DNA of 64,000 nucleotides from Curtobacterium sp. VKM Ac-2865. GTDB taxonomy: Bacteria; Actinomycetota; Actinomycetes; Actinomycetales; Microbacteriaceae. Below, piece by piece: positions 1 to 12,509 of this stretch. The stretch is from positions 496,001-560,000 of the forward strand of contig NZ_JADKRZ010000001.1 in assembly GCF_015350905.1 (NCBI RefSeq), in the 5' to 3' direction. Made by a program: the position numbers and the translations under genes. The notes beneath the pieces are model-generated. The model was not told the DNA's origin. It did no database searches and was given only the letters and a program-made list of their open reading frames with translations. Position 1 is the first letter of the stretch, and each line of letters starts with the position of its first letter.

Positions 1-679
1 GGATGCCGAGACGATGCGCGAGCGGCGCGTAGATTTCGAGCGTCTCCTTGGCCTTGCGCGTCGCCGAGGTGGACTCGACGAAGCCCCACGTCCGCGCGTT
101 GTGCAGGCGGTCGGCCAGCTTGATCACGAGCACGCGGATGTCCTTCGACATCGCGATGACCATCTTGCGGACGGTCTCGGCCTGGGCACTGTCGCCGTAC
201 TTGACCTTGTCGAGCTTCGTGACGCCGTCGACGAGCATGGCGATCTCGTCGCCGAAGTCCTGCCGGAGCTGGTCGAGCTGGTAGTCGGTGTCCTCGACGG
301 TGTCGTGGAGCAGCGCTGCCGCGATGGTGATCGGCCCGATGCCGAGGTCGGCGAGGATCTGGGCCACGGCGACCGGGTGCGTGATGTACGGCTCGCCCGA
401 CTTGCGCTTCTGGCCGTCGTGGGCCCGTTCGGCCACTGAGTACGCCCGCTCGATGAGCGTGACGTCGCCCTTGGGATGGTGCGACCGGACCGTGCGGATC
501 AGGGTGTCGACGGCGCCGGCCGGCTGGGCGCGCGAGAACAGGCGCGGGAGCAGCGACCGGAGGGACCCGAGGTTGCCCGTCGTGTTCAGGCCGAGCGGCG
601 GACTGGTGGGCTCGGACGGTGATCCCGGGCGGCTCGCCGCGGAGTCGTCCTGCTTCGAGGATTCACGGGTGTCCGTCAT
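1..679 (-). CDS. rel: RelA/SpoT family (p)ppGpp synthetase/hydrolase, N-terminal part
   Basis: Bifunctional enzyme that makes and degrades the alarmone (p)ppGpp. The gene runs off the left edge, so only about 226 codons are visible. After roughly 50 variable residues comes the HD hydrolase domain, with the His-Asp pair in LLHDTVEDTD near residues 125-126 and the conserved run KLADRLHNARTW further on. The start is the ATG at 679, shortly downstream of a GGAGG-like run. It is the last gene of the secD-secF group, the usual place in actinobacteria. The synthetase, TGS and ACT domains must lie outside the window. Confidence 0.95.
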   Translation of the reverse strand, partial: MTDTRESSKQDDSAASRPGSPSEPTSPPLGLNTTGNLGSLRSLLPRLFSRAQPAGAVDTLIRTVRSHHPKGDVTLIERAYSVAERAHDGQKRKSGEPYITHPVAVAQILADLGIGPITIAAALLHDTVEDTDYQLDQLRQDFGDEIAMLVDGVTKLDKVKYGDSAQAETVRKMVIAMSKDIRVLVIKLADRLHNARTWGFVESTSATRKAKETLEIYAPLAHRLGI

Positions 680-724
680 GCTGCGCCTCCCAGGACCTGA
701 TCCGACAACACTACGCGCGTCGGG

Positions 725-1075
725 TCAGTGCCCGTGACCGTGTTCGCCGGCGGCTGTGGCGTCGGCGTCATCGCGGATGACCGGGGCGCCCGCCGACTCC
801 CAGGCGACCATGCCGCCGGCGAGGTTGACCGCCGGCACCCCCGCCTGTTCGAGTGCGGCCACCACCCGGGCTGAGCGCATGCCCGAGTGGCAGACGACGA
901 TGGCCGGCTCGTCCGTCGGCTCGATCTCGCTCCACCGTTCGGTGAACTCGGACATCGGCACGAGGGAGGCCTGCGGCGCGTGGACCTCGGCCCACTCCCC
1001 CGGCTCGCGGACGTCGTACAGCCGGGAGCCGGAGGCGATGCGGGCGAGGGCGTCCTCGACGGTGATCTCCTGCAC
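725..1075 (-). CDS. Single-domain rhodanese-like protein
   Basis: A 116-residue sulfurtransferase-type protein with one rhodanese domain. The active-site loop VCHSGMRS places the catalytic Cys near residue 62, and the DVREPGEW motif is near residue 21. The C-terminus is His-rich (GEHGHGH), which might bind metal. The start is the GTG at 1075, preceded by GAGG at the very end of secF; the stop codon of secF is only 5 nt upstream, so it is probably co-translated. It sits between secF and rel. The sulfur acceptor cannot be read from the sequence. Confidence 0.88.
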   Translation of the reverse strand: MQEITVEDALARIASGSRLYDVREPGEWAEVHAPQASLVPMSEFTERWSEIEPTDEPAIVVCHSGMRSARVVAALEQAGVPAVNLAGGMVAWESAGAPVIRDDADATAAGEHGHGH

Positions 1076-1080
1076 GGTGA

Positions 1081-2094
1081 TCAGGCCTCGGCCGCTGCGT
1101 CGGCCGGCACGCCGACCTCGGCGCGCCGCTTGGCGTTCGCGGCTTCCTTCTTGGCGTCCGCCTGCTTGATCTTCGGCTCGTTCTCGCGCAGGTGTGCGTA
1201 CATGGGCGACGCGATGAAGATCGTCGAGTACGTGCCGACGATGATGCCGATGAACAGGGCGAGTGAGATGTCCCGCAGCGTTCCGGCACCGAGGACGTAC
1301 GACCCGATGAAGAGGATCGCTGCGACCGGCAGCAGTGCGACGATCGAGGTGTTGATCGAGCGGACGAGGGTCTGGTTGACGGCCAGGTTCACCGACTGCA
1401 CGAAGGTGCGGTGCGACTCCATCCCGGTGTTCTCGCGGACCTTGTCGAACACCACCACGGTGTCGTAGAGGGAGTACCCGAGGATCGTGAGGAAGCCGAT
1501 CACCGCCGCGGGCGTGACCTCGAGCCCCACGATGCCGTACACACCGGCGGTGATGAGCAGGTCGTGGACCAGCGCCACCATGGCGGACAGCGACATCTTC
1601 CAGGTGCGGAAGTACAGCGCCATGAACACGGCGGCCAGGGCCAGGAAGATCACCAGGCCACGGATGGCCTGCGCGAGGACGTCGGCACCCCAGGTCGCGC
1701 CGATGAACGTCGAGGCGACCTCGGACTCGTCGACGTCGTACGCCTTCGCCAGTGCCGACTGGACCTCGGTGGTCTCGCGGTCGGTGAGCTGGCCGGTCTG
1801 CACGCGGATGCCGTGCGTCCCGAGCTGTGAGACGCGCGGGATCTCGTCGGAGACGATGCCCTCGACGGTGTTCGTCGCGAGGTTCTGGTCGACCGACTTG
1901 ACGTCGGAGATCGTGAACTCGGACCCGCCGGTGAACTCGATGCCGAGCTGGTACCCGCCGCGGAGCCACGGCACCGCCAGGGAGACCACGATCGCCACGA
2001 CGGCGATGAGGTACCAGGTGCGACGGCGGCCGACGATGTCGTACGACCGCTTGCCGGTGTAGAGGTCGTTGCCGAACTTGCTGAAGCTCGCCAT
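1081..2094 (-). CDS. secF: Protein translocase subunit SecF
   Basis: Membrane partner of SecD that helps SecYEG export proteins using the proton gradient. At 337 residues it is a normal actinobacterial SecF: an N-terminal membrane segment (about residues 27-45), an extracytoplasmic P1 domain, then five membrane segments in the C-terminal half with the family pattern GYSLYDTVVVFDKVREN. The C-terminal tail is basic and Ala-rich. Its ATG overlaps the secD stop by 1 nt (position 2094), so the two are translationally coupled. Confidence 0.97.
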   Translation of the reverse strand: MASFSKFGNDLYTGKRSYDIVGRRRTWYLIAVVAIVVSLAVPWLRGGYQLGIEFTGGSEFTISDVKSVDQNLATNTVEGIVSDEIPRVSQLGTHGIRVQTGQLTDRETTEVQSALAKAYDVDESEVASTFIGATWGADVLAQAIRGLVIFLALAAVFMALYFRTWKMSLSAMVALVHDLLITAGVYGIVGLEVTPAAVIGFLTILGYSLYDTVVVFDKVRENTGMESHRTFVQSVNLAVNQTLVRSINTSIVALLPVAAILFIGSYVLGAGTLRDISLALFIGIIVGTYSTIFIASPMYAHLRENEPKIKQADAKKEAANAKRRAEVGVPADAAAEA

Positions 2095-3830
2095 CAGCTG
2101 TCCTTCCCGTTCGGCGCCCCGCCGTTGCCGGCCTTGCGCTCCGCGATGGTCTGTCGTCGCTGTGCCTCACCGGCACTGCGCTGGCGCTTGCCGTCCACGA
2201 CCGGTGCGCGGAACTGCGCGCGACCGCGGTAGACCGCCCCGAGTGCCGCCGGGTCGAGGCCGGAGAACCGGTGCCCCTCGTTGAAGAAGCGGCGGCGGGA
2301 GATGAGCTGGAGCATCGGGTGCGTGAAGAGGATCACGACCACGATGTCGATGAGCGTCGTGAGGAGCAGCGTGAACGCGAAGCCCTTCACGTCGCTGACC
2401 GCGAGGACGTAGAGCACGATGGCGGCGAGGAAGTTGATCGAGTCGGACGCGATGATCGTGCGGAACGCCCGCTTCCACCCGGACTCGACGGCGCCCTCGA
2501 GGGCGCGTCCGTCGCGGAGTTCGTCGCGGATGCGCTCGAAGTACACGATGAACGAGTCCGCCGTGATGCCGATCGCGACGATCAGACCGGCGACACCGGC
2601 CAACGACAGGCGGTAGTCGACCCGCCAGGACATGATCGCGATGACCAGGTACGTCAGCGCCGCGGCGACACCGAGCGACAGGACGGTCACGAACGCCAGC
2701 GCTCGGTACTGGATGACCGAGTAGATGATCACCAGGATCAACCCGATCAGCCCCGCGACGAGACCGCCGATGAGCTGGGCGGTGCCGAGCGTCGCCGAGA
2801 TGTTCTCGTTCGACTGCACCTGGAAGTTGATCGGCAGCGCGCCGTACTTCAGCTGGTCGGCCAGGGTCTTCGCGGACTCCGACGTGAAGGACCCGCTGAT
2901 CTGCGCCTTGCCGTTGGTGATGGCGGCGTTCGTGCTCGGGGCGGTGATGACGCTGCCGTCCAGCACGATCGCGAACTGGTTCTGCGGCTGCTGCAGGGAC
3001 ACGAGGCGGTTGGTGACCGACCGGAAGTCCTTGGTGCCCTCGCCGTTGAACGTCAGGTTGACGGCCCACTCGCCCGTGGTGGTGCCCTGCGAGCTCGTCG
3101 CGAGGCCGGAGGTGGCGTTCGAGATGTCCGCGCCGGAGACCTCGACCGGGCCGAGGATGTACTTGCCGGCGCCGTCAGCGTCACAGGTGACCAGCGGCTC
3201 GTCGTCCGGTGCGGTGGTGACGTCGTCCGGGGCCTTGCAGTTGTAGTTCGTGAAGAGGTCCTGCAGCTTCGGCGTGACCCACGCCAGGTCGCTCGCGTTG
3301 GACGGCTTCGTGCTCGGCGTCGCAGCGAGGGACGCGGGCGGCGAGTACGGCGTCGGCGATGCGCTCGAGCCCGAGGCGCCGCCGACCGAGGTGTTCGTCG
3401 CGGCCTCGGTGTAGAGCACCGGGCGGAAGGTGAGCTTCGCCGCGGCCTCGATGCGCTGGATCGTCTGCTGGTCCGGCTTGCCCGGGATCGACACGACGAT
3501 GTTGTTGGCGCCCTGCGTGTTGATCTCGGACTCCGAGACACCGGTGGCGTCGATGCGCTGGCGGATGATGTTCACCGCCTGCTGCAGCTGCTGCGAGGTG
3601 ACGGAGCCGCCCTCGGTGTTCTGCGCCGCGAGGGTCAGCTGTGTGCCGCCCTGCAGGTCGAGGGCGAGCTCGGGGACCCAGCTCGCGCCCTCGTACCACT
3701 TGCCCGTGTCGTCCTTGGAGGTGCTCGCGAGGATCGACGCGGCCGTGTTCAGGCCGGCGAGGATCGCGATCAGGATCACCAACCAGGTGAGCGAGCGCAA
3801 CGCCTTCTTGACGGGTGTCGATCGTGCCAC
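2094..3830 (-). CDS. secD: Protein translocase subunit SecD
   Basis: Accessory subunit of the Sec translocon, 578 residues. One N-terminal membrane segment (residues 10-30) is followed by the LDLQGGTQLTL motif, a large P1 domain, and a C-terminal block of five membrane helices containing SFIVYFERIRDE. The P1 domain carries a Ser/Pro/Ala-rich insert (around residues 150-180), which is common in actinobacteria. It lies between yajC (95-nt gap) and secF (1-nt overlap), as in most bacteria. Confidence 0.97.
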   Translation of the reverse strand: MARSTPVKKALRSLTWLVILIAILAGLNTAASILASTSKDDTGKWYEGASWVPELALDLQGGTQLTLAAQNTEGGSVTSQQLQQAVNIIRQRIDATGVSESEINTQGANNIVVSIPGKPDQQTIQRIEAAAKLTFRPVLYTEAATNTSVGGASGSSASPTPYSPPASLAATPSTKPSNASDLAWVTPKLQDLFTNYNCKAPDDVTTAPDDEPLVTCDADGAGKYILGPVEVSGADISNATSGLATSSQGTTTGEWAVNLTFNGEGTKDFRSVTNRLVSLQQPQNQFAIVLDGSVITAPSTNAAITNGKAQISGSFTSESAKTLADQLKYGALPINFQVQSNENISATLGTAQLIGGLVAGLIGLILVIIYSVIQYRALAFVTVLSLGVAAALTYLVIAIMSWRVDYRLSLAGVAGLIVAIGITADSFIVYFERIRDELRDGRALEGAVESGWKRAFRTIIASDSINFLAAIVLYVLAVSDVKGFAFTLLLTTLIDIVVVILFTHPMLQLISRRRFFNEGHRFSGLDPAALGAVYRGRAQFRAPVVDGKRQRSAGEAQRRQTIAERKAGNGGAPNGKDS

Positions 3831-3925
3831 CGGTCGTCTCGTCTTTCTGTCAGGACCGTCGGCGTCAGACGCCGTCGGAGGGGTGTCGCCACCGGGTCAC
3901 GGTCGTGTCCCGGTGCCCGAGGGGT

Positions 3926-4312
3926 CTAGTCCTCGGTCTTGCGCTTCGCCTGCTCGGCGTCGTCCGCACGCTCGCCGTAGATCGGCTCGCCGTTGAGTTC
4001 GGTGACGTGCTTGGGCTCGTCCTCGGTGGCGGTCGTCGTCTCGATGTCCGAGGCGGTGTCGTCGACGACGCGGGAGAGCGTCTGACGGTGGACGGTGACG
4101 ACGGTGCCGGGAGCGATCTCGACGTCGGCGGTGACCTTCTCGTCGTCGACGGAGAGGAGCGTGCCGTACAGACCGAAGGACAGCATCACGCGAGCACCCG
4201 GCACCATCTTGGTGGCGAGCTCGCCCTGCTGCTTCTTGCGCTTGCGGCTGTTGTAGAACATGAAGGCCGCGAACGCCACGACGATGACGATGAGGATGAC
4301 TTCTTGACCCAT
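3926..4312 (-). CDS. yajC: Preprotein translocase subunit YajC
   Basis: Small membrane protein (128 residues) of the SecDF-YajC complex. It has one N-terminal membrane helix (residues 4-21), then a basic stretch RKRKKQQ, and the soluble domain with MVPGARVMLSFGLYGTL. The acidic C-terminal tail is longer than in E. coli. Gene order ruvB-yajC-secD-secF matches the conserved actinobacterial arrangement. Confidence 0.95.
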   Translation of the reverse strand: MGQEVILIVIVVAFAAFMFYNSRKRKKQQGELATKMVPGARVMLSFGLYGTLLSVDDEKVTADVEIAPGTVVTVHRQTLSRVVDDTASDIETTTATEDEPKHVTELNGEPIYGERADDAEQAKRKTED

Positions 4313-4406
4313 GGTTGCATTGCCTTCTCTGGTATTTCGGTTTCGGGCCGTAGCAGTCTAGGGCACCGGGCTGTGGCTGGCGTCGCGGCCGGTTGACGGG
4401 CCGGGA

Positions 4407-5444
4407 TCACTCGTCGTCGAACAGGCCGGGCATCGCCGAGGCGCCCGGCTGCCCGGGCGTGAGCCCGAGGTGACGCCAGGCCGACGGGGTCGCGATGCGT
4501 CCGCGTGGCGTCCTGGTGACGAGCCCGATCCGGACGAGGAAGGGCTCGACGACGGACTCGATCGTCTCGGACTCCTCGCCCACGGAGACGGCCAGGGTGT
4601 TCAACCCGACCGGGCCGCCGTCGAAGCGGGTCAGCATGGTCTCGAGCACGGCACGGTCGAGGCGGTCGAGGCCGAACTCGTCGACGTCGTAGAGCTCGAG
4701 CGCACCCTGGACCGCGGCCATGCCGTCGCCCGTGGCGTGCACGAGCTCGTAGTCGCGGACTCGGCGCAGCAGACGGTTCGCGATGCGGGGTGTCCCCCGC
4801 GACCGACCGGCGATCTCCCGCAGGGCGAACCGGTCGAAGTCGAGACCGAGCAGGTGGGCCGCTCGGATGAGGACCTGCTCGAGCTCGTCGCGCTCGTAGA
4901 ACTCGAGGTGCGCGGTGAAGCCGAAGCGGTCCCGCAGCGGGTTCGGCAGCAGGCCGGCACGGGTGGTGGCACCGACGAGGGTGAACGGCGGGAGGTCGAG
5001 CGGGATGCTCGTCGCCCCGGCGCCCTTGCCCACCATGACGTCGATGCGGAAGTCCTCCATCGCCAGGTAGAGCATCTCCTCCGCCGAACGCGCCATGCGG
5101 TGGATCTCGTCGATGAAGAGGACCTCGCCCGGCATGAGCGACGAGAGCACCGCGGCGAGGTCACCGGCGTGCTGGATCGCCGGGCCGCTCGACATCCGGA
5201 GCGGCCGACCCGACTCGTGCGCGACGATCATCGCGAGGGTGGTCTTGCCGAGGCCAGGAGGGCCAGCCATCAGGATGTGGTCCGGCGTGCGGTCCTGCAT
5301 CGCCGCGGCCCGCAGCAGCAGGTCGAGCTGTCCCCGGACCTTGCGCTGTCCGACGAACTCGGCCAGCGACTTCGGTCGGAGGGCGCCCTCGAACGCGAGT
5401 TCCTCGGGCGACTCGGCGTCGGCCGCGGTGATCCCGCCGCTCAT
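4407..5444 (-). CDS. ruvB: Holliday junction branch migration ATPase RuvB
   Basis: Hexameric AAA+ motor that drives branch migration of Holliday junctions with RuvA. 345 residues, full length. Walker A GPPGLGKT is at residues 61-68, Walker B reads LFIDEIHRM, and the arginine-finger region [18 protein letters not shown] is complete up to the C-terminal winged helix. The start ATG overlaps the ruvA stop by 4 nt, implying translational coupling. Confidence 0.98.
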   Translation of the reverse strand: MSGGITAADAESPEELAFEGALRPKSLAEFVGQRKVRGQLDLLLRAAAMQDRTPDHILMAGPPGLGKTTLAMIVAHESGRPLRMSSGPAIQHAGDLAAVLSSLMPGEVLFIDEIHRMARSAEEMLYLAMEDFRIDVMVGKGAGATSIPLDLPPFTLVGATTRAGLLPNPLRDRFGFTAHLEFYERDELEQVLIRAAHLLGLDFDRFALREIAGRSRGTPRIANRLLRRVRDYELVHATGDGMAAVQGALELYDVDEFGLDRLDRAVLETMLTRFDGGPVGLNTLAVSVGEESETIESVVEPFLVRIGLVTRTPRGRIATPSAWRHLGLTPGQPGASAMPGLFDDE

Positions 5445-6061
5445 CGAGCGGCTCCGCTGGGACGGAGGGCGCCGAGTGCCGCACGGAGGAGCGCCTGCGT
5501 GCCCATCGCCGCCACGCCGGGCTCGGTGGCGATGGTGTCGTCGACGGCTGTGCGGGCGGTGTCCTCACGCCAGCCGAGCCCGACGAGCGCGGTGACGACG
5601 TCCTCGGATGCCGGGTGCGCGACCCCACCGCGCGCGCCGGTGGGCGCGGTGGGCGTCTCGAACGCGACGAGCTTGCCGGAGAGCGCGACGATGATGAGCT
5701 TGGCGGTCTTCGGACCGATGCCGGAGACCTTGCGGAACGCGCCGTCGTCGTCCTTCGCCACGGCGTTCGCGATCTGCGACGGGTCCATCTGCCCGAGGAC
5801 GCCCAGCGCCGACTTCGGTCCGACGCCGGAGACGCTGCGGAGCAGGTCGAAGACGCGGAGAGCGTCCGTGGACTCGAAGCCGAAGAGCAGGTGCTCGTCT
5901 TCTCGGACGATCATCGCGGTGCGCAGGAAGACCTCTGCCCCGTGACGGAGCGTCAGCGCGTGGGCCGGTGTCACGGTGACGAGGTAGCCGACCCCCGCAC
6001 ACTCGACCACGACGCTCGAACCGGCGATGTCGATGCAGGTCCCACGGAGGCTCGCGATCAT
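5441..6061 (-). CDS. ruvA: Holliday junction DNA-binding protein RuvA
   Basis: Binds four-way junctions and loads RuvB. 206 residues with the N-terminal OB fold (MIASLRGT start typical of the family), two helix-hairpin-helix motifs ([12 protein letters not shown] and [11 protein letters not shown]) and a C-terminal RuvB-binding domain. The start ATG overlaps the ruvC stop (ATGA). A TAGGCT element ends 6 nt before the ATG, so ruvA may also have its own leaderless promoter inside the end of ruvC. Confidence 0.97.
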   Translation of the reverse strand: MIASLRGTCIDIAGSSVVVECAGVGYLVTVTPAHALTLRHGAEVFLRTAMIVREDEHLLFGFESTDALRVFDLLRSVSGVGPKSALGVLGQMDPSQIANAVAKDDDGAFRKVSGIGPKTAKLIIVALSGKLVAFETPTAPTGARGGVAHPASEDVVTALVGLGWREDTARTAVDDTIATEPGVAAMGTQALLRAALGALRPSGAAR

Positions 6062-6723
6062 GCCCCGAGCCTAGGGGCAGCGGCCGACGACGACGCGCGC
6101 CGCGCTGCGGCCTCGGCACGCTGGAGCGGCGAGGCGGCGCGGTTGATGGGCGAGGCTGCGCTGCGGCCGGTGGTGCCGGCCTGCGCGTCCCGCCATGCGC
6201 GCTGTGCCGGGGTGAGGGTCCCGGTGCCGGTGCTGACCGCATCGGGTGCACCGAGCCTCCAGGCATGGCAGACGGCCAGGGCGAGCGCGTCGGCGGCGTC
6301 TGCCGGTTTCGGTGCCTCGGCGAGTCCGAGGACGCGGGCGATCATCGCCTGCACCTGGCGCTTGTCGGCGTTGCCGTAGCCGGTGACGGCTGCCTTGACC
6401 TCGGACGGGGTGTGCAGCCCGACCGGGATGCCGCGGACGGCTGCCGCGTGCAGGGCGAGTCCTGCGGCCTGGGCGGTGCCCATCACCGTGCGGACGTTCG
6501 CCTGGGCGAAGACCCGCTCCACCGCGACGGCGTCCGGGTGGTGGGTCTCGATCTGCTCCGCGATGCCCGACGCGATCAGGACGAGGCGCTGCTCGAGCGC
6601 CATGTCCGCCGGGGTGCGCACCACTGTGACGTGCACGAGTCGAGCGCGACGGTCCGGGGTGACCTCGACCACCCCGACACCGCAGCGGGTGAGCCCGGGG
6701 TCCACCCCGAGCACGCGGAGCAC
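6058..6723 (-). CDS. ruvC: Crossover junction endodeoxyribonuclease RuvC
   Basis: Resolves Holliday junctions by paired nicks. 221 residues, longer than E. coli RuvC because of a basic, Ala-rich C-terminal extension after about residue 170. The acidic catalytic residues are visible: Asp in [10 protein letters not shown] near the N-terminus, Glu in VAVERVF, and the Asp pair in [12 protein letters not shown]. The start is a GTG read as Met. It lies 4 nt after yebC and overlaps ruvA. Confidence 0.96.
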   Translation of the reverse strand: MLRVLGVDPGLTRCGVGVVEVTPDRRARLVHVTVVRTPADMALEQRLVLIASGIAEQIETHHPDAVAVERVFAQANVRTVMGTAQAAGLALHAAAVRGIPVGLHTPSEVKAAVTGYGNADKRQVQAMIARVLGLAEAPKPADAADALALAVCHAWRLGAPDAVSTGTGTLTPAQRAWRDAQAGTTGRSAASPINRAASPLQRAEAAARRASSSAAAPRLGA

Positions 6724-6727
6724 CGGC

Positions 6728-7492
6728 TCAGTCCTCGTCCTCGTCGAGCTCGGCCTGGACGTCGGCGGGGACGTCGAAGTTCGCGTAGACGTTCTGCACG
6801 TCGTCGCTGTCTTCGAGGGCGTCGATCAGACGGAACACCTTGCGGGCGGTCTCGGCGTCGACGGGGACCTTGAGACCGGGGACGAACTCGGCGTCGGCGG
6901 AGTCGTAGTCGATGCCGGCGTCCTGCAGTGCGGTGCGGGCCGAGACGAGATCGCTCGCCTCGGTGATGACCTCGAAGCCACCGCCCTGGTCGATGACGTC
7001 CTCGACACCGGCGTCGAGCACGGCCGTCATGACGTCGTCCTCGGTCAGGCCGTCGACCTTGGTGACGGAGATGACGCCCTTGCGCGCGAAGTTGTAGGCG
7101 ACGCTGCCCGGGTCGGCCATGGTGCCGCCGTTCCGCGACATCGCGGTGCGGACCTCGGCTGCTGCGCGGTTCTTGTTGTCCGTCAGGCACTCGATGAGCA
7201 TCGCGACGCCGTTCGGGGCGTAGCCCTCGTACATGATGGTCGTGTACTCGATCGACTCACCGGTGAGGCCGGCGCCACGCTTGACCGCGCGGTCGATGTT
7301 GTCGTTCGGCACCGAGGTCTTCTTGGCCTTCTGGATGGCGTCGACCAGGGTCGGGTTGCCCGACAGGTCAGCGCCGCCCATCTTCGCGGCGACCTCGATG
7401 TTCTTGATGAGCTTGGCGAACGACTTCGCACGGCGGCCGTCGATGACGGCCTTCTTGTGCTTGGTGGTCGCCCACTTGGAATGCCCGGACAC
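6728..7492 (-). CDS. yebC: YebC/PmpR family protein
   Basis: Conserved family described both as a transcriptional regulator and as a factor that helps ribosomes through difficult sequences. 254 residues with the family N-terminus [14 protein letters not shown], the motif [14 protein letters not shown] (here [10 protein letters not shown]), and the acidic C-terminus typical of high-GC actinobacteria. It is the first gene of the ruv group, as in mycobacteria and corynebacteria. Confidence 0.96.
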   Translation of the reverse strand: MSGHSKWATTKHKKAVIDGRRAKSFAKLIKNIEVAAKMGGADLSGNPTLVDAIQKAKKTSVPNDNIDRAVKRGAGLTGESIEYTTIMYEGYAPNGVAMLIECLTDNKNRAAAEVRTAMSRNGGTMADPGSVAYNFARKGVISVTKVDGLTEDDVMTAVLDAGVEDVIDQGGGFEVITEASDLVSARTALQDAGIDYDSADAEFVPGLKVPVDAETARKVFRLIDALEDSDDVQNVYANFDVPADVQAELDEDED

Positions 7493-7618
7493 GGTTCTCC
7501 TTGCGTCGTGCGGAAAGTCCAGATCAGTTTACCGGCCGGGAGGCCCGCCGTGCGCCCGGCGCGCAGGCCCTGTGGACAGGTGGTCGGCCTGGGCGCCTGT
7601 GAGGCGCTGGGGTCGCGA

Positions 7619-7659
7619 CGAGACGCCGGTGTCTCGCACGCTCCGACGAGACACCGGTG
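7619..7659. terminator. Possible terminator and short direct repeat downstream of pdxT
   Basis: The gap between yebC and pdxT (7493-7679) holds a small hairpin, CGAGAC/GTCTCG with a 6-nt loop (7619-7636). It also holds a 16-bp direct repeat of CGACGAGAC(G/A)CCGGTG at 7616-7631 and 7644-7659. The hairpin could end the pdxS-pdxT transcript, but no T-run follows, so this is a weak call. Confidence 0.3.
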
Positions 7660-7679
7660 CCTGGCGCGGGGGGCGCGGG

Positions 7680-8291
7680 TCAGGCGTGGCGGACGAGGTC
7701 GAGGAAGCGCCGGTGGAAGCGGTCCTCTCCGGCGACCTCCGGGTGGAAGGCACTGGCGATGACGTTGCCCTGCTGCACCGCGACGACCTGGCCGTCCGAC
7801 AGCGCCCCGAGGACGTGGACCCCGGCACCGTGCTGCTCCACCACGGGCGCGCGGATGAAGACCGCGTGCACCGGCGCGTCGCCGAGGTCGGGCATCGGGA
7901 TGTCCGTCTCGAAGGAGTCGTTCTGGCTGCCGAAGGCGTTGCGGCGCACCGTCGTGTCGAGGACCCCGAGGGTCTGCTGCCCGCCGATCGCGTTCGTGAT
8001 GCGCGCGCTGAGCATGATCATCCCTGCGCAGGTGCCGTAGGTGGGCAGCCCAGCGCGGATGGCCTCGGAGAGCGGCTCAGCGACACCGAACGCCCGGGAC
8101 AGCTTGTCCATCACGCTGGACTCGCCACCGGGGATCACGACGCCGTGCAGTGCCGCGATCTCCTCGGGACGACGGAGCGGCACCACCTCGGCGCCGAGCT
8201 CCGTCAGCGAGGCGATGTGCTCGCGGAAGTCACCCTGCAGCGCGAGCACCCCGATGCGGGGCGCCGCGCCCGTGGTCGGACTACCAGCCAC
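7680..8291 (-). CDS. pdxT: Pyridoxal 5'-phosphate synthase glutaminase subunit PdxT
   Basis: Glutaminase that supplies ammonia to PdxS for vitamin B6 synthesis. With the GTG start at 8291 it has 203 residues, the usual length; an upstream ATG at 8360 would add an unrelated tail. The catalytic triad is visible: Cys in the CAGMIML strand-loop and His-Glu in FHPEV near the end. The [10 protein letters not shown] motif is also present. The start overlaps the pdxS stop by 11 nt, so the two subunits are coupled. Confidence 0.95.
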   Translation of the reverse strand: MAGSPTTGAAPRIGVLALQGDFREHIASLTELGAEVVPLRRPEEIAALHGVVIPGGESSVMDKLSRAFGVAEPLSEAIRAGLPTYGTCAGMIMLSARITNAIGGQQTLGVLDTTVRRNAFGSQNDSFETDIPMPDLGDAPVHAVFIRAPVVEQHGAGVHVLGALSDGQVVAVQQGNVIASAFHPEVAGEDRFHRRFLDLVRHA

Positions 8292-9207
8292 GCTCGGCGA
8301 GGCGGTGCGGCGCGGGGACGTCGGCGACGTTGATGCCGACCATCGCCTCTCCCAGACCACGCGAGACCTCGGCGATGACCTTGGGGTCGTCGTGGAAGGT
8401 CACTGCCTTGACGATCGCGGCGGCACGCTTGGCCGGGTCGCCGGACTTGAAGATGCCGGAGCCGACGAAGACGCCGTCGGCGCCGAGCTGCATCATCATC
8501 GCCGCGTCGGCCGGGGTGGCGACACCACCGGCGGTGAACAGGACGACGGGGAGCGTCCCGGTGCTGGCGACCTCCTTGACCACGTCGTAGGGCGCCTGCA
8601 GCTCCTTGGCGGCGACGTAGAGCTCGTCGTCCTTCAGGTGGCGGAGCGCCGCGATCTCCTTGGCGATGGTGCGGATGTGACGGGTGGCCTCGGACACGTC
8701 ACCGGTGCCCGCTTCGCCCTTGGAGCGGATCATGGCCGCGCCCTCGGTGATGCGACGGAGTGCTTCGCCGAGGTTCGTGGCGCCACAGACGAAGGGCGTG
8801 GTGAAGTTCCACTTGTCGATGTGGTTGACGTAGTCCGCCGGGGACAGGACCTCGGACTCGTCGATGTAGTCGACGCCGAGCTCCTGCAGCACCTGGGCCT
8901 CGACGAAGTGGCCGATGCGGGCCTTCGCCATGACGGGGATGGACACCGCGGCGATGATCTCCTCGATCATCGAGGGGTCCGACATGCGGGCCACGCCACC
9001 CTGCGCACGGATGTCGGCGGGCACACGCTCGAGGGCCATGACGGCGGTGGCGCCGGCTTCCTCGGCGATGCGGGCCTGCTCGGCGTCGATGACGTCCATG
9101 ATGACGCCGCCCTTGAGCATCTCCGCCAGGCCGCGCTTCACGCGGGACGAGCCGGTGATGGAGGTGCCGGGAGTGCTGGTGCCGGGGGTGCTGGTGCTGT
9201 CGCTCAT
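8281..9207 (-). CDS. pdxS: Pyridoxal 5'-phosphate synthase lyase subunit PdxS
   Basis: Makes PLP from ribose 5-phosphate, glyceraldehyde 3-phosphate and ammonia. 308 residues. The catalytic lysines lie in MAKARIGHF and in the later [19 protein letters not shown] region, and the phosphate loop [13 protein letters not shown] is present. The first 20 residues are a Thr/Ser/Gly tail, normal for actinobacterial PdxS. It is the first gene of the pair; pdxT follows with an overlap. Confidence 0.97.
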   Translation of the reverse strand: MSDSTSTPGTSTPGTSITGSSRVKRGLAEMLKGGVIMDVIDAEQARIAEEAGATAVMALERVPADIRAQGGVARMSDPSMIEEIIAAVSIPVMAKARIGHFVEAQVLQELGVDYIDESEVLSPADYVNHIDKWNFTTPFVCGATNLGEALRRITEGAAMIRSKGEAGTGDVSEATRHIRTIAKEIAALRHLKDDELYVAAKELQAPYDVVKEVASTGTLPVVLFTAGGVATPADAAMMMQLGADGVFVGSGIFKSGDPAKRAAAIVKAVTFHDDPKVIAEVSRGLGEAMVGINVADVPAPHRLAERGW

Positions 9208-9233
9208 GATCCCCCCATCCTAGTGCTGAGCGC

Positions 9234-9808
9234 TCAGGACTGCTGTGCGGACCAGCCTTCTGCGACCAGTCGTCTGGTGTCGCCGAGCATCTGCGACATC
9301 GACTTCGTCCTGGCGATGACGGGGAAGAAGTTCGAGTCCGACTCCCACCGCGGCACGACGTGCTGGTGCAGGTGCCCGGCGACGCCGGCGCCGGCGACCT
9401 CGCCCTGGTTCATGCCGATGTTGAAGGCGTCGCAGTGTGAGACCTGCCGCAGGACCCGCATCGCGGTCTGCGTGAGCTCGCCGATCTCGCGGAGCTCCTC
9501 CGGGGTGGCCTCGTCGTAGAGGGGTACGTGCCGGTACGGGCAGACCAGCAGGTGGCCGTTGTTGTACGGGTACAGGTTGAGCAGCACGTAGGCATGCTCT
9601 CCCCTGGCCACGATGAGGGCGTCCTCGTCGGACTTCTGCGGGGCCTCGCAGAACGGGCAGTCGTCCTTGTGCCCGCGGCCCTCGCCGGCGCGACCGGAGT
9701 CGATGTACGCCATCCGGTGCGGGTTCCACAGGCGCTGGAAGGCATCCGGGACCGCGGCCTGTGTGGCAGCGTCCCGGATGACCAGCGGGTCGTCCTCGGC
9801 GTCGGGCA

Positions 9809-9809
<1 letters not shown>
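9234..9809 (-). CDS. HIT family protein (Ap4A phosphorylase/hydrolase-like)
   Basis: Histidine-triad nucleotide-binding protein of 191 residues. It has the zinc-type CPFC pair near residue 51, the NLYPYNNGHLLV strand, and the histidine triad HLHQHVVPR near residue 145, typical of the actinobacterial Ap4A-processing branch. Its ATG overlaps the thrS stop by 1 nt, so it is coupled to thrS, a pairing common in actinobacteria. The true substrate is unknown. Confidence 0.92.
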
Positions 9810-11842
<2,033 letters not shown>

Positions 11843-11910
11843 GATGGTGGGACTCCTCGTTCGGGATGGTGCGTCAAGACTAGTGCGCGGGGGCAGGCGC
11901 GAGCGCGGAC

Positions 11911-12453
11911 TCAGGCGGGGACGGCACCGAGCGTGGTGACGGGCAGGCGCGACTCGAGACGCTCGCGGCCGGCCAGCCCGTCGAGCTCGAGCAGGGCGGC
12001 GAACCCGATCGCCTCGTACCCGGCACGTTCGAGCAGCGTGATGGTCGCAGCGCCGGTGCCACCGGTCGCGAGCACGTCGTCCACGACCAGCACGCGGGTG
12101 CCCGCCGGGAGCTGTGCCGGACGGAGCTCGAGTTCGGCCTCGCCGTACTCGAGCGCGTACTGCTCGCTGAGCACCTCGCCGGGGAGCTTGCCGGCCTTGC
12201 GGACCGTCAGCACGCCGACCTGGTGCTGTGCCGCGATCCCGCCGGCGAGGGCGAACCCGCGGGCCTCGATCCCGGCGACCGCGGCGAACCCGCCACCGAC
12301 GGCGAACGGCGCCGCGAGCGCTTCGCAGACCCGACCGAACGCGACGGCGTCGGCGAACACCGGGGTGACGTCGCGGAACAGGATGCCCGGCTTCGGGAAG
12401 TCGGGCACGATCGCCGTGAGTCGCTGGACGAGGTCGGACGCGGTTTCGGTCAT
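11911..12453 (-). CDS. apt: Adenine phosphoribosyltransferase
   Basis: Salvages adenine to AMP with PRPP. 180 residues; the PRPP-binding loop [13 protein letters not shown] is near residue 120 and the N-terminal motif [13 protein letters not shown] is typical of Apt. A TACGGT element ends 6 nt upstream of the ATG (12460-12465 on the plus strand), suggesting a leaderless transcript. In many actinobacteria apt lies between secF and rel; here it sits upstream of thrS instead. Confidence 0.95.
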   Translation of the reverse strand: MTETASDLVQRLTAIVPDFPKPGILFRDVTPVFADAVAFGRVCEALAAPFAVGGGFAAVAGIEARGFALAGGIAAQHQVGVLTVRKAGKLPGEVLSEQYALEYGEAELELRPAQLPAGTRVLVVDDVLATGGTGAATITLLERAGYEAIGFAALLELDGLAGRERLESRLPVTTLGAVPA

Positions 12454-12509
12454 GCACCAACCGTACGGTCAGCACGCCCCCTGGACGGACACCGCAGGCA
12501 GCCGGACGG

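Noticed and set aside
725..2176. 483-residue protein joining the rhodanese to an upstream frame
   Set aside because: The upstream part is a shadow of secF; the rhodanese domain begins at the GTG at 1075.
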